Counted from the first letter of the stretch, positions 1 through 7,515 are shown. The stretch is 7,631 nucleotides of DNA from Candidatus Poseidonia sp. (GCA_013330155.1 DUIU01000027.1:1-7631); one strand, 5' to 3'. Program-made: numbers and translations. The notes: generated from the sequence alone by a model not told the origin.

Positions 1-2832
1 GCCGCAGCCGGTTCCTCGGAGGTAAATCAGATTGTCAAGGTTGGAGAGAGGCTCGGCTAAGGCTATGCCGTTCCAACCAGCTACGGAAACGGGACCGTTA
101 CCGTACACCAACGTGTCTGCTTGGGCTCCAGAGGCATCAAGGAGTTGGAGCGCTGCTCCGGAATTTTGGAAGTAGAAATTTCGGTCCACGACCCCGTCGA
201 GGTCCACCACATCCCCGTCTTCATAGACACGCACTGCATCGGCATCATTGGCCAAGACGATGGAGGCCCCTGGCTGAATCATCAAGTTCGTGATGGTTGC
301 GTTGTACATGTTCTCAGCGCCGGTGGTGGTCCGCAGGGTCCATCCGTTCAATGTGGCCAAGTCATCGCCTTGGTTGGTGATTTCAACGAACTCCATGTCG
401 CTGGAAATTGAAGTTGATGCCGAGGGCATGAAGCGAGTAAATCGTATGTCCTCTTTGGTTGCAAAGTCCGATGGAATTGGTTCTGCTTCGCCGGGTGTTG
501 GCCAAAGCGTATGTTTCCAATCACTGGCGTCGTCTTCGTCGGCCATCAAGGTTTGACAGTCCGTAATGTCGGTCCATGCTGCACCATCGATCGCTTCACC
601 ATCTGGGTGAAGCAAATCAAAGGCATCGCCAAGGCCGCTCAAGATGTACTCGTCCATGGTGAAAACGGCACGTTCGTCAGGGTTCAAGAGCACCTTTGGT
701 GTTTGATTCCCTTCGGTCCATAGGCTGTCAAGACGGATGAATCGACGTTCTCCGTCGGCGTTCAGTACCGACCATCGACTGATGTTGAGCGGACTTGAAC
801 CGGTGTTGTGGACTTCAACCCAATCCTCTGTAGGCTCGATGGAATCGTCGTTGCAATAGGGGAGGACTTCGGTAATGGCCAGTTGCGTTGAGCCGCTGTA
901 GGCTGCCCAAACCGGATTGACCTCTCCGGGTGTTGCCCAGGCCGAGAGGATCCAGTTTCCGGTGGCGTTGGTCGCATTGGGGCCAACGCCGGCGTGGGTG
1001 CTGTTTGGGGCGACCAAGGATTCACCCTCAACCGTCGCCGACCAAGCGATGGTGTCCACTGCCGAACCGCCAGCATCAACCAAACCGATGGAATCCGATG
1101 AAGTGTGTTTCAAGTAAAAGCTGCTCGTACCGTTGAGGGCGATCAAAACCGCTTCACCACCTTTGACGACGGTGGTGTCTTGCAGAGGCATATTGAACTC
1201 GTGGAGCGTGAGGGTTCTGGAGGCTGCTTGCAACTTCCATCCGCCCACGTCCACATCCATGGTGCCGTAATTGTAAAGCTCAATCCATTCACCATTCGGC
1301 CACATTTGGCTGTCAGAACCAACGGCATCGGGAAGGATTTCCGAGAAGAGCACGGTGGTGAGGGATGGCGTGGAACCTGGCTCTGGATGACCGGGTGTCT
1401 TCCATGGGGCAGGTGTCCATGAGTCGGCGGGGTCACTGCCACGAATCAACGCCATGTCCTCGCCATAGTCGGTGGTGTAATCCGCTGAGTCCACCACTTG
1501 CTGGGTCATGTCTCGAAGGAAGACGTGGTTGTAATTGTCCCACAGTTCGGTGTAGCTGGTGAACTGGACCAACCGGCGACCATCTGGGTCAATCACGGTG
1601 GAACCTTGGGTGGAATTGAACACCAACGTTCCCGGGTCGAGGAAGGTTATGTTGCCCATGCCGTCCATGATGCTCCATCCCATGAGGTCGATGGAACCGC
1701 TGCCAGTGTTGTGAAGTTCAATCCATTCTCCGTCAGGGAAAGAGGCTCCGTCGTTGGTGGCGTTGGACAGAATTTCCGTCATTTCAACATCGCCCACCTG
1801 GCGGGGCATGAGTTGCATAGGGAGGGGATTCATGCCCTCCGGAGTTGGGTAGGGTGAATAGGTCCACGGCGCGCTTGATTGGGTGGACTCCATCAGCGAG
1901 AACCCTTGGACGGTGGAACTCCATGAAATCTCTTGCGAGCGGCTACCGTTTGGCCATTTCAGGGTGAGCGTTTCAACGCCGTTGTTGAGTACGCCATAGC
2001 CGCTCGTGGCGTTGACGGCCACAATCCGATGTTGACCGGGCGTGATGAGCATGCTCTGGGAGGCGTTGACCAAATGCGAGGTGTTCAGCGTGAGGACGTT
2101 TCCAGCGGCGTCCTCAATGGTGTAGCCGGTGAGGTCAATGTCACCGTCTCCGGTGTTGAGGATCTCCACCCATTCGCCTTCCGGCCAGGAGGCGTTGTCG
2201 TAGGATGGCCAAGAGTTGGCCATCACTTCGGTCATGATGATGTCGCCGGGAATGAGGTTGTTCGAGACCGTCGCCGTGTTGACTTGACCCGGTGTTGGGT
2301 TGTTGGTTTGAACCCAATTGGAAGTGGCGCTGCTTGGGTCTTGTTGGTAACTCTTGCCCGATGATACACCTCCCCAAGTAGCTTGGTGGAGGTTGTTGTT
2401 GTTGTTGTCCACCAGTGTCATCGACATCCCGGTGTTGGTCATGTAGAAGTTGGAATTTCCGTTTCGGGCGATAACGACATACTCCCCTGCGCTGATGGTC
2501 CAGGTGGAACTGTTTCCACTTTGGTAGCCAACGATGCTGTTTGAATCGAAATTCAGGTTTTGAGATGCACTGTTGGATACCTTCCAACCCGTGAGGTCCA
2601 CATCAACGGTTCCGCTGTTGTACAGCTCCAACCATTCGCCACCGGGATACGTGGCGTCATCCCGACCGTTTGGATTGGGTATCACTTCATTGATGCAAAT
2701 GGAGCCCGTGCATGCCGTGGCGCGTCCGGCCATGTTGACGGTCTGGTCGTGGGGTAGGGTGGTCAAGAGTGGTGATGTCAGCGAAAGCAAAAACAAAAGC
2801 ATCAGGCTGGTGGCGGTTAGGGTCTTTTTCAT
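1..2832 (-). CDS. Secreted protein with at least six tandem lamin-tail domains (3' end outside window)
   Basis: The minus-strand frame is open for 944 codons from the ATG at 2832 to the window edge, so the C-terminus is missing. An N-terminal signal peptide is visible: Met-Lys-Lys, then a hydrophobic stretch at about residues 8-26. Six lamin-tail (LTD) immunoglobulin-like units follow, starting near residues 47, 198, 350, 493, 651 and 796. Each has an entry strand like INEVIPNP or MTEILSNA, then a core like GEWIELHNTG (core aromatics W67, W221, W370, W516, W671, F815) and 'DLTGW'. Most close with TPGxxN or a variant (first at about 180-184). Units 5 and 6 are the most diverged. C660 and C759 in unit 5 could form a disulfide. 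No catalytic domain is visible in this part; one may lie beyond the edge. In known families LTDs occur in secreted or envelope proteins, often joined to nucleases or phosphoesterases. It is the third gene of the apparent operon. Cell-surface binding or adhesion is inference. Confidence 0.9.
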   Translation of the reverse strand, partial: MKKTLTATSLMLLFLLSLTSPLLTTLPHDQTVNMAGRATACTGSICINEVIPNPNGRDDATYPGGEWLELYNSGTVDVDLTGWKVSNSASQNLNFDSNSIVGYQSGNSSTWTISAGEYVVIARNGNSNFYMTNTGMSMTLVDNNNNNLHQATWGGVSSGKSYQQDPSSATSNWVQTNNPTPGQVNTATVSNNLIPGDIIMTEVMANSWPSYDNASWPEGEWVEILNTGDGDIDLTGYTIEDAAGNVLTLNTSHLVNASQSMLITPGQHRIVAVNATSGYGVLNNGVETLTLKWPNGSRSQEISWSSTVQGFSLMESTQSSAPWTYSPYPTPEGMNPLPMQLMPRQVGDVEMTEILSNATNDGASFPDGEWIELHNTGSGSIDLMGWSIMDGMGNITFLDPGTLVFNSTQGSTVIDPDGRRLVQFTSYTELWDNYNHVFLRDMTQQVVDSADYTTDYGEDMALIRGSDPADSWTPAPWKTPGHPEPGSTPSLTTVLFSEILPDAVGSDSQMWPNGEWIELYNYGTMDVDVGGWKLQAASRTLTLHEFNMPLQDTTVVKGGEAVLIALNGTSSFYLKHTSSDSIGLVDAGGSAVDTIAWSATVEGESLVAPNSTHAGVGPNATNATGNWILSAWATPGEVNPVWAAYSGSTQLAITEVLPYCNDDSIEPTEDWVEVHNTGSSPLNISRWSVLNADGERRFIRLDSLWTEGNQTPKVLLNPDERAVFTMDEYILSGLGDAFDLLHPDGEAIDGAAWTDITDCQTLMADEDDASDWKHTLWPTPGEAEPIPSDFATKEDIRFTRFMPSASTSISSDMEFVEITNQGDDLATLNGWTLRTTTGAENMYNATITNLMIQPGASIVLANDADAVRVYEDGDVVDLDGVVDRNFYFQNSGAALQLLDASGAQADTLVYGNGPVSVAGWNGIALAEPLSNLDNLIYLRGTGCG
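2392..2406 (-). repeat. Trinucleotide run (AAC)5 encoding poly-Asn
   Basis: Five perfect AAC codons on the minus strand give Asn 143-147 of the lamin-tail protein, after Asp 142. They lie in a loop of the first LTD unit. Such a run could vary in length by slippage without breaking the frame. Confidence 0.8.
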
Positions 2833-2837
2833 GGGGG

Positions 2838-2845
2838 TCACGTCC
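2838..2845 (-). promoter_or_regulatory. Shine-Dalgarno-like site of the lamin-tail gene
   Basis: Reading the minus strand, GGACGTGA lies five bases (CCCCC) before the ATG at 2832. It resembles the archaeal anti-16S complement GGAGGTGA with one mismatch. It sits in the 18-base gap after the stop codon of the upstream gene, which supports translation from a polycistronic message and supports this ATG as the start. Confidence 0.45.
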
Positions 2846-2850
2846 TTTGT

Positions 2851-4353
2851 TCAAATGAATCCAAAACTGTCGAATTTTTGGGCGAAGGTGTAAATCATGA
2901 TGGGCACCAAAATAATGCCCATTCCGTGAGAGCGACGGATGCCGATTCGAGGTGGGAGCAAACCGATGATGGTTCCAACGATGAGCACGCCGATGCCCAC
3001 AAATCCTGTCGAAAGCCAAACGAGGGCTACCACAAAGAGGATGACGCCCATCACCATTTGTTGCAGTGGAATGGCGGCGTGTAAGCGAAGCATGCCCATT
3101 CCGACATAACGCATCATGGGCATGGCGAGAAGGCCAGCGGCAAGGGTCACCGCCAACAAACGAATGAAATCTGAGGTTGGTTCAAGCGATGACCATGTTT
3201 CAATGGGGTACATCATTTTCAGCGCCAAGGTTGCACCTGAACGGGAACGGCTGATGATGTAGAGGAAACCGAGGACCATCACGGTTACCGCCGTGTTGGT
3301 CGCCGAGAGAATGGCGATGATTTCGAGGTCCTGTTTGGTTTGCGGCCCTTCAACGCCCTCTTCGGCTTCGGCCTTGGCGATTTCCAAGAGTTCATCATCG
3401 CTCAATTCGGTCAACCGGCGGGTTTCCCAATCCATGCCGAAACCTTGCTTACCCTGGGCTTTGGCCGCCAGGTTTCGCCCACCCATCACGAGGACGGTTG
3501 CTTGCGAGGCAGTCATTCCGGGTAGCACCCCCATCGAGGCACCAGCTACGCTTGACCAAAAGCAGGGGACGACGAGGGGTCGAGTAGGTGGTAGGGCCCA
3601 GTTTTCCCGTTGCGGTGGGAGGTGAGAGGTCGTAGCGTAGATGTCGAGTAGATTGGCGATGCCGAACAAACCAGCCAAACTTGGGAGGAGAAGGCTGGCG
3701 TCAGGCATGCCCACGGGGGACCGAGCAGGGAGCGTGAACACACCCCACCCATAGAGGCCGGCGAGCAAGAAAAAGGCCGTAGCAGCAAGGAAACCAGCAA
3801 AACGGGAATCACGGCCCAACATGCCTCGAGTGATTCGTTGCATCCACATCGGCCAGTCAAGCCGTGTGGTTTCGGTTGCCAGCAAAAGCAAGGAGATGCT
3901 GAGGAGCACGAAGGGAAGGATTGAGCGGAGGTCCTCATACCACCCTAATTCGGGCCCAAAAGCGATGCGAGCGAGGATGATGAGCGGGAGGGAGAGGAAG
4001 AGCCCGAGTTGAGAGCCGCGGGCCGACCAAGCGACTCCACGAGCAGCGTTACCTGACAGTAACATGCGGTGACCCGGAAGAAGCGATAACGCGGTGTCAC
4101 CGTCGGGGGCACCGATGAGCGCTGATGGGATGTAATTGAGAAAGGTGTGAACGGTTCCCGTTGATACGATGATGGCAGCGACCGAAGACAAAGGAATGCC
4201 CAAATCGAGAAGGGCGGGTGAAAGAGCCAGAAGAATCAACGCAACGTTGTTGACGTGGAATCCCGGGATGAGACCTGTCAAAGAACCGAGCATGACACCA
4301 AAGAACAAAGCGCCCAAAAGCCACGCTAAATCCAAAAAGTATCCTTCAAGCAT
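2851..4353 (-). CDS. DUF112/TctA-family polytopic membrane protein
   Basis: A 500-residue, very hydrophobic protein with about ten or more membrane segments. It carries the duplicated glycine-proline signature of the TctA (tripartite tricarboxylate transporter large subunit) superfamily: GSLTGLIPGFHVN near residue 23 and GASMGVLPGMTASQA near residue 271, one in each half. Another family-like stretch is PSALIGAPDGDTALSLLPGH near 77-96. The archaeal branch (COG1784 type) has unknown substrate. TctA proteins elsewhere work with a small TctB subunit and a periplasmic TctC binding protein; neither is in this window. An acidic, helical, soluble insertion (about 298-343, rich in E, D and A) precedes a conserved-looking SATNTA motif. 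Start choice: the ATG at 4353 has GAGG seven bases upstream; an in-frame GTG at 4359 would add two residues but leaves only one base after that site. It lies 9 bases after the OB-repeat gene and 18 before the lamin-tail gene. Family assignment is strong; transport of an organic acid is only inferred. Confidence 0.88.
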   Translation of the reverse strand: MLEGYFLDLAWLLGALFFGVMLGSLTGLIPGFHVNNVALILLALSPALLDLGIPLSSVAAIIVSTGTVHTFLNYIPSALIGAPDGDTALSLLPGHRMLLSGNAARGVAWSARGSQLGLFLSLPLIILARIAFGPELGWYEDLRSILPFVLLSISLLLLATETTRLDWPMWMQRITRGMLGRDSRFAGFLAATAFFLLAGLYGWGVFTLPARSPVGMPDASLLLPSLAGLFGIANLLDIYATTSHLPPQRENWALPPTRPLVVPCFWSSVAGASMGVLPGMTASQATVLVMGGRNLAAKAQGKQGFGMDWETRRLTELSDDELLEIAKAEAEEGVEGPQTKQDLEIIAILSATNTAVTVMVLGFLYIISRSRSGATLALKMMYPIETWSSLEPTSDFIRLLAVTLAAGLLAMPMMRYVGMGMLRLHAAIPLQQMVMGVILFVVALVWLSTGFVGIGVLIVGTIIGLLPPRIGIRRSHGMGIILVPIMIYTFAQKFDSFGFI

Positions 4354-4360
4354 GCTCACG

Positions 4361-4364
4361 CCTC
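4361..4364 (-). promoter_or_regulatory. Shine-Dalgarno site (GAGG) overlapping upstream stop codon
   Basis: On the minus strand GAGG overlaps the TGA stop of the OB-repeat gene (4365-4363) and stands seven bases before the ATG at 4353. The overlap suggests coupled translation of the two genes and decides between the ATG and the nearby in-frame GTG at 4359. Confidence 0.5.
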
Positions 4365-6114
4365 ACGATTGTCCGTTCACGTACTCTTCTCGGTCGCCGA
4401 TGCCGTCATCATCGCTGTCTTCTGAGGTAGAGGATGTGCCGATGGTGTCTTCCAAGGTGTTCCCTAAGCCGTCTCCATCGCTGTCCAACACGTCGGCTTG
4501 GTCCAAGGTGTAGACCAAACTCATGCCGTCATCGCTCTGGACCTGACGCAGGCGACCAGACCAGGTCATGGACTGGTCAAGGTGGTACTCGTCCACTCCA
4601 ATGGCCTGTCCCTGCAGGTTGAGGACAATTGATTCGTTCGATCCATCTCGCACGAGGTGCCACTCTCCATCGATGTCGGTGGCTTTCCCGTTCAAGAGCA
4701 CGTTTTGGTCGCGAGCATAACTCCACTGCGTTGCGCCATCGTCCCACAACAGTGTTCGTGCGCTCGGTACCGTTCCGAGGGTGTAATCGTGAACGATAAG
4801 GCGAATGCGCATGTCTTCATCGTCCCACGAAACCGAAACATTGGCGATGATGTTCTGGCCGGTTTCGAGCCACGCCGTTCGTGGGCCAGGGACAGAAACC
4901 GCAACCGTGGTCCATCCTGGTGAGTAAGAGGCAGAATCAACGAAGTACGCTTCTTCGTTTTCAACACCTGGCTCCACGGCGTACTTCACGAAGGCGGACA
5001 GGGTGTAGGTGGAATCTGGGTCTGCGACCATGCCGATCGGGTCGGCTGAAAGCATCGCCATCAAACTCATGGGCGTTTCCGGGTTAACCAGCGTTGGTGA
5101 TGCCCCGTAATTGGCATCGATGCACCATCCAGCCTGTGTTTCAGACCACATCAACCGTCCCTCGACCGTTTGCAAGGTGTTGTGCATGGAATTGGTTTCT
5201 TCCAAGGCCCGGTCTTCATCGGTTGGCACCACGCAAATGGAGTTGCCACTCGGGCCATACAAAGCCCACGTCGTCTCTGCAGTGGTCAACACTCCGGTCA
5301 TGGTGACGGTTTGACCGGATTGGTAGCTCCATGTGGCCTGAGCGTTCCAATCGAGCTGAGGAATGCTGACAACGTGGTTTTTGTCGAGCAAGATTTCTGG
5401 GCCCTGTATGTGGAGGCTCCAGCGAAGGTCTCGTTGCTGATAGGTGAGGATTCCTTGGACCTCAATTTTCGAGGTGGCTTCAATCCACTCGCCAATGGCC
5501 GAGCGGATGATAAGGTGCATTTGATGCTCGGAATTCCCATAGTTTGGATGGTCTCCAAGGTAGGCAGAGGTAAAGGTAGAATCAGGGGCGATTGATTCGC
5601 CAATAAATCCGGTCAATCGAATCACTTCGCCAGCGTAGGATTCCGGGTCTTTGGCCACATCAGCAATGGCCAAGGTTTCAACTTCGGGCAGGTCGGCAGA
5701 CGTCCATTCCATGGCGCCAGCGCCAAGGGATTGAATCCATATTCGACCATCGTATTCAATGACGTCGCCCATAACGGTCACCGTGGTGCCAATGGGTGGC
5801 ATTTCCCCGGGCCGATACCAACGAGATTCGACCACGCCCGTGCCGTCATCAATGATGGCATCGACGCGGTCATCGCCCGAAGCATAAGGGTCCTCAACCC
5901 ACGAAATGAGGGTGCCTTCAATCTTGACGACCTCGTTTTTGTATTCGAGTAATTGCCGGACTTCGATGACCTCGGGTTCACGAACATAGGCGTACCAGTT
6001 GAGGGTCGCTACGAGAAACATGGCTAAGGCAAACATGACCCATAGTTGCTGACCGCGAGTTTCAGGGTCATCGTTGGTGATTCGGTCCATGAGTCCCTTC
6101 ACCGCATCGGCCAT
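4363..6114 (-). CDS. Membrane-anchored OB-fold-repeat protein with C-terminal TSP3-like calcium-binding motifs
   Basis: A 583-residue protein. Residues 1-22 are a short, probably cytoplasmic head; 23-44 (QQLWVMFALAMFLVATLNWY) are one transmembrane segment; the acidic remainder is probably outside the cell. Residues about 51-136 read as an OB fold: 'NEVVKIEGTLISWVED', then 'AIIDDGTGVVESRWY', then 'GTTVTVMGDVIEYDGRIWI'. A second OB-like unit covers about 151-240 (AGEVIRLTGFIGES, then SKIEVQGILTYQQRDLRWSL). Weaker OB-like beta units follow at about 261-335 (GQTVTMTGVL, VEGRLMW) and about 462-538 (DQNVLLNGKATDIDGEW, MTWSGRLRQV). Residues 360-460 are beta-rich but unassigned. The tail has two calcium-loop motifs of thrombospondin type 3 style: DSDGDGL at 544-550 and DSDDDGIGDREE at 567-578. 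OB folds bind nucleic acid or oligosaccharide, so the ligand is unknown. It is the first gene of the operon, divergent from the HD gene. The start at 6114 retains the whole transmembrane anchor. Confidence 0.87.
   Translation of the reverse strand: MADAVKGLMDRITNDDPETRGQQLWVMFALAMFLVATLNWYAYVREPEVIEVRQLLEYKNEVVKIEGTLISWVEDPYASGDDRVDAIIDDGTGVVESRWYRPGEMPPIGTTVTVMGDVIEYDGRIWIQSLGAGAMEWTSADLPEVETLAIADVAKDPESYAGEVIRLTGFIGESIAPDSTFTSAYLGDHPNYGNSEHQMHLIIRSAIGEWIEATSKIEVQGILTYQQRDLRWSLHIQGPEILLDKNHVVSIPQLDWNAQATWSYQSGQTVTMTGVLTTAETTWALYGPSGNSICVVPTDEDRALEETNSMHNTLQTVEGRLMWSETQAGWCIDANYGASPTLVNPETPMSLMAMLSADPIGMVADPDSTYTLSAFVKYAVEPGVENEEAYFVDSASYSPGWTTVAVSVPGPRTAWLETGQNIIANVSVSWDDEDMRIRLIVHDYTLGTVPSARTLLWDDGATQWSYARDQNVLLNGKATDIDGEWHLVRDGSNESIVLNLQGQAIGVDEYHLDQSMTWSGRLRQVQSDDGMSLVYTLDQADVLDSDGDGLGNTLEDTIGTSSTSEDSDDDGIGDREEYVNGQS
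4378..4494 (-). other. Paired TSP3/dockerin-like calcium-binding motifs
   Basis: This is a domain within the OB-repeat protein, covering about residues 541-579. Two Asp-rich loops, DSDGDGL and DSDDDGI, each followed by a glutamate-containing turn (NTLED; DREEYVNG), match the spacing of thrombospondin type 3 and related extracellular calcium loops. These loops are normally stable only in calcium-rich surroundings such as seawater, which supports an outside location. Binding itself is inferred. Confidence 0.7.
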
Positions 6115-6213
6115 GCTTCCGCCTACCGATGGCCACGCTTATGCGTTGTCTTCCAAAAGGTTCACCTCATTTCCGAGAAGGGCTATAAAGAAACGATTGG
6201 ACGGGAGTCCATC
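6115..6213. promoter_or_regulatory. Divergent intergenic region between operon and HD gene
   Basis: A 99-base spacer between two divergent starts, so it should hold promoters for both. The plus-strand TATA box at 6184-6189 is clear. For the minus-strand operon no equally good box is seen: the same AT-rich patch reads TTTATAG on that strand about 70 bases before the ATG, and a weak GCATAAGC (6138-6144) lies about 27 bases before it. No operator palindrome was recognised. Confidence 0.6.
6184..6189 (+). promoter_or_regulatory. Archaeal TATA box of the HD phosphohydrolase gene
   Basis: TATAAA lies in the context GGGCTATAAAGAAA, with a purine-rich stretch (GAGAAGGG) just upstream where a BRE would be. 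Its centre is about 27 bases before the ATG at 6214. Because archaeal transcription usually starts about 25-27 bases downstream of the TATA centre, the predicted transcript would have little or no leader. Confidence 0.6.
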
Positions 6214-7515
6214 ATGAAAGGTCGAGACCGCGTCATTCGGGACGAGATTCACCGGGACATTTTGGTTCCGGCCTCGCATGCGGCCATCATTGATACGCCG
6301 GAATTCCAGAGGCTCCGTGCCATTCAACAACTTTCGACCTGTGAGTACGTGTTCCCTGCGGCGACCCACAACCGATTCGCCCACTCGCTTGGTGCTTACC
6401 ACCTCGCCGGGCGGCTGGCCACCCACCTCAATGAAGTCCATCCTGGACTTTTGTCCGTTGAGGATGAGGAACTCGTCCAGCTGGCCGCTCTCCTGCACGA
6501 TATCGGTCATCCGCCATATTCGCACCTTCTGGAGACTCCCCGTGTCTACGCAACGTATCGCTCTCACGAGGCGTGGGGGCGCGACATTTTGGAATCAAAG
6601 GAAACGGCCATTGGGAAGGCCGTTCGAGAAGTTCTCGGAGAGCAACGGCTTGGTCGGCTGTTCGCGCTCATGGATGGACAGGACGAGCACGATGGAAAAG
6701 CGATCCCCCGCTTCCTGAAAGAGATCGTCAGCAGCCAACTCGACGTTGACCGTATGGATTACATGATTCGCGACCAAGCCAACACCGGTGCTCAAATCGG
6801 TGGATTCGACAGTGCCCGTGTCATTCGGGCCCTCCGAGTGGGTGAGGACGGACGCATGTACGTGAAGCGCTGGGGGCTTCCAGCGATTGAAGCCTACCTC
6901 GTCACCCGCTACCACATGTATCAGCAAGTCTACTTTCACAAGGTCAATATGTTGACGCAGGCTTACCTCGTCAACATGCTTGAACGAGCTCGTGAGTTGG
7001 CCAAGTCCGGTCGCCTCACCGTCTCCATGGAACTTGAACACATGTTGCTCAATGAGGCCCTTTCTCCAGACCAATACGTTCTGTTGAACGACGCCCACAT
7101 CAAGGTGGCTCTCCCTGGTTGGGCGGCGCATGAAGACGCCCAACTCTCGGGCTACGCAAACCGACTGTTGTCTCGAAAGGACTTCCACAAATCACTTCGC
7201 ATCGACCACTTGACCGTGGAAATGTGCGAAGTGGTCATGCCTCGAATTCGGGAGCATCTCGTCCAAGAGGGGTACGATGCCGACCTTGACGTTATTCAGG
7301 CCACCATTCGCAAGCGCGGCTACTTGCCATACAACGGAGGGATTCTCCTCGAGGATGGCAGGGATGCATCGGAACACTCAGCCTTGATCCGTTCACTGGC
7401 TCAACCCCATGAACAATGCCTGATTTTCGTCCCCGAAGCCATTCGGGATGAACTTGAACGAAGTGTCCGCGAATGGATTAAGCCCTCTCAATCCTCGCTG
7501 TCCCAGTTTGATTGA
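6214..7515 (+). CDS. HD-superfamily phosphohydrolase (SAMHD1/dNTPase-like, COG1078 type)
   Basis: A 433-residue, probably cytosolic metal-dependent phosphohydrolase. The family signature is intact: EFQRLRAIQQL at 30-40; RFAHSLGAYHLAG at 54-66 with metal ligand H57; LLHDIGHPPYSHLLE at 93-107 with the H95-D96 pair, H99 and H104; SHEAWGRDIL at 117-126 with H118, matching a catalytic histidine of SAMHD1; and LDVDRMDYMIRDQANTG from about 176, with D182 as the last metal ligand. The length suits the 400-500 residue family of archaeal and bacterial relatives. Known members hydrolyse dNTPs to nucleoside and triphosphate, but some COG1078 proteins have other or unknown substrates, so the substrate is inferred. 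The frame is open upstream to 6046, but that would overlap the divergent gene; the ATG at 6214 starts the conserved region (MKGRDRVIRDEIHRDI), sits after a TATA box, and has GGGAG six bases upstream. A tRNA follows 41 bases downstream. Confidence 0.93.
   Translation: MKGRDRVIRDEIHRDILVPASHAAIIDTPEFQRLRAIQQLSTCEYVFPAATHNRFAHSLGAYHLAGRLATHLNEVHPGLLSVEDEELVQLAALLHDIGHPPYSHLLETPRVYATYRSHEAWGRDILESKETAIGKAVREVLGEQRLGRLFALMDGQDEHDGKAIPRFLKEIVSSQLDVDRMDYMIRDQANTGAQIGGFDSARVIRALRVGEDGRMYVKRWGLPAIEAYLVTRYHMYQQVYFHKVNMLTQAYLVNMLERARELAKSGRLTVSMELEHMLLNEALSPDQYVLLNDAHIKVALPGWAAHEDAQLSGYANRLLSRKDFHKSLRIDHLTVEMCEVVMPRIREHLVQEGYDADLDVIQATIRKRGYLPYNGGILLEDGRDASEHSALIRSLAQPHEQCLIFVPEAIRDELERSVREWIKPSQSSLSQFD

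Noticed and set aside
1498..2364. Plus-strand open frames of 119 and 143 codons in the left half
   Set aside because: They lie antisense to the lamin-tail gene, whose minus-strand frame is open for 944 codons with repeated recognisable domains. Their translations show no family resemblance.
2141..2587. Minus-strand 148-codon frame rich in Gln and His
   Set aside because: It is an out-of-frame shadow of the lamin-tail gene; its Gln run is the (AAC)5 run read as CAA.
2722..2832. Lipoprotein signal in the lamin-tail protein because of Cys 41
   Set aside because: The cysteine lies about 15 residues after the hydrophobic core and lacks a lipobox-like context, so an ordinary signal peptide is more likely.
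2870..3019. 110-codon minus-strand frame spanning the permease/lamin-tail junction
   Set aside because: It is in another frame from both real genes, which are well supported on either side of the junction.
6046..6213. Upstream 56-codon extension of the HD phosphohydrolase
   Set aside because: It would overlap the start of the divergent OB-repeat gene and cross the TATA box; its residues do not look like the family N-terminus.
6595..7188. Minus-strand 197-codon frame opposite the HD gene
   Set aside because: It is antisense to a gene with all catalytic motifs intact and has no recognisable domain itself.
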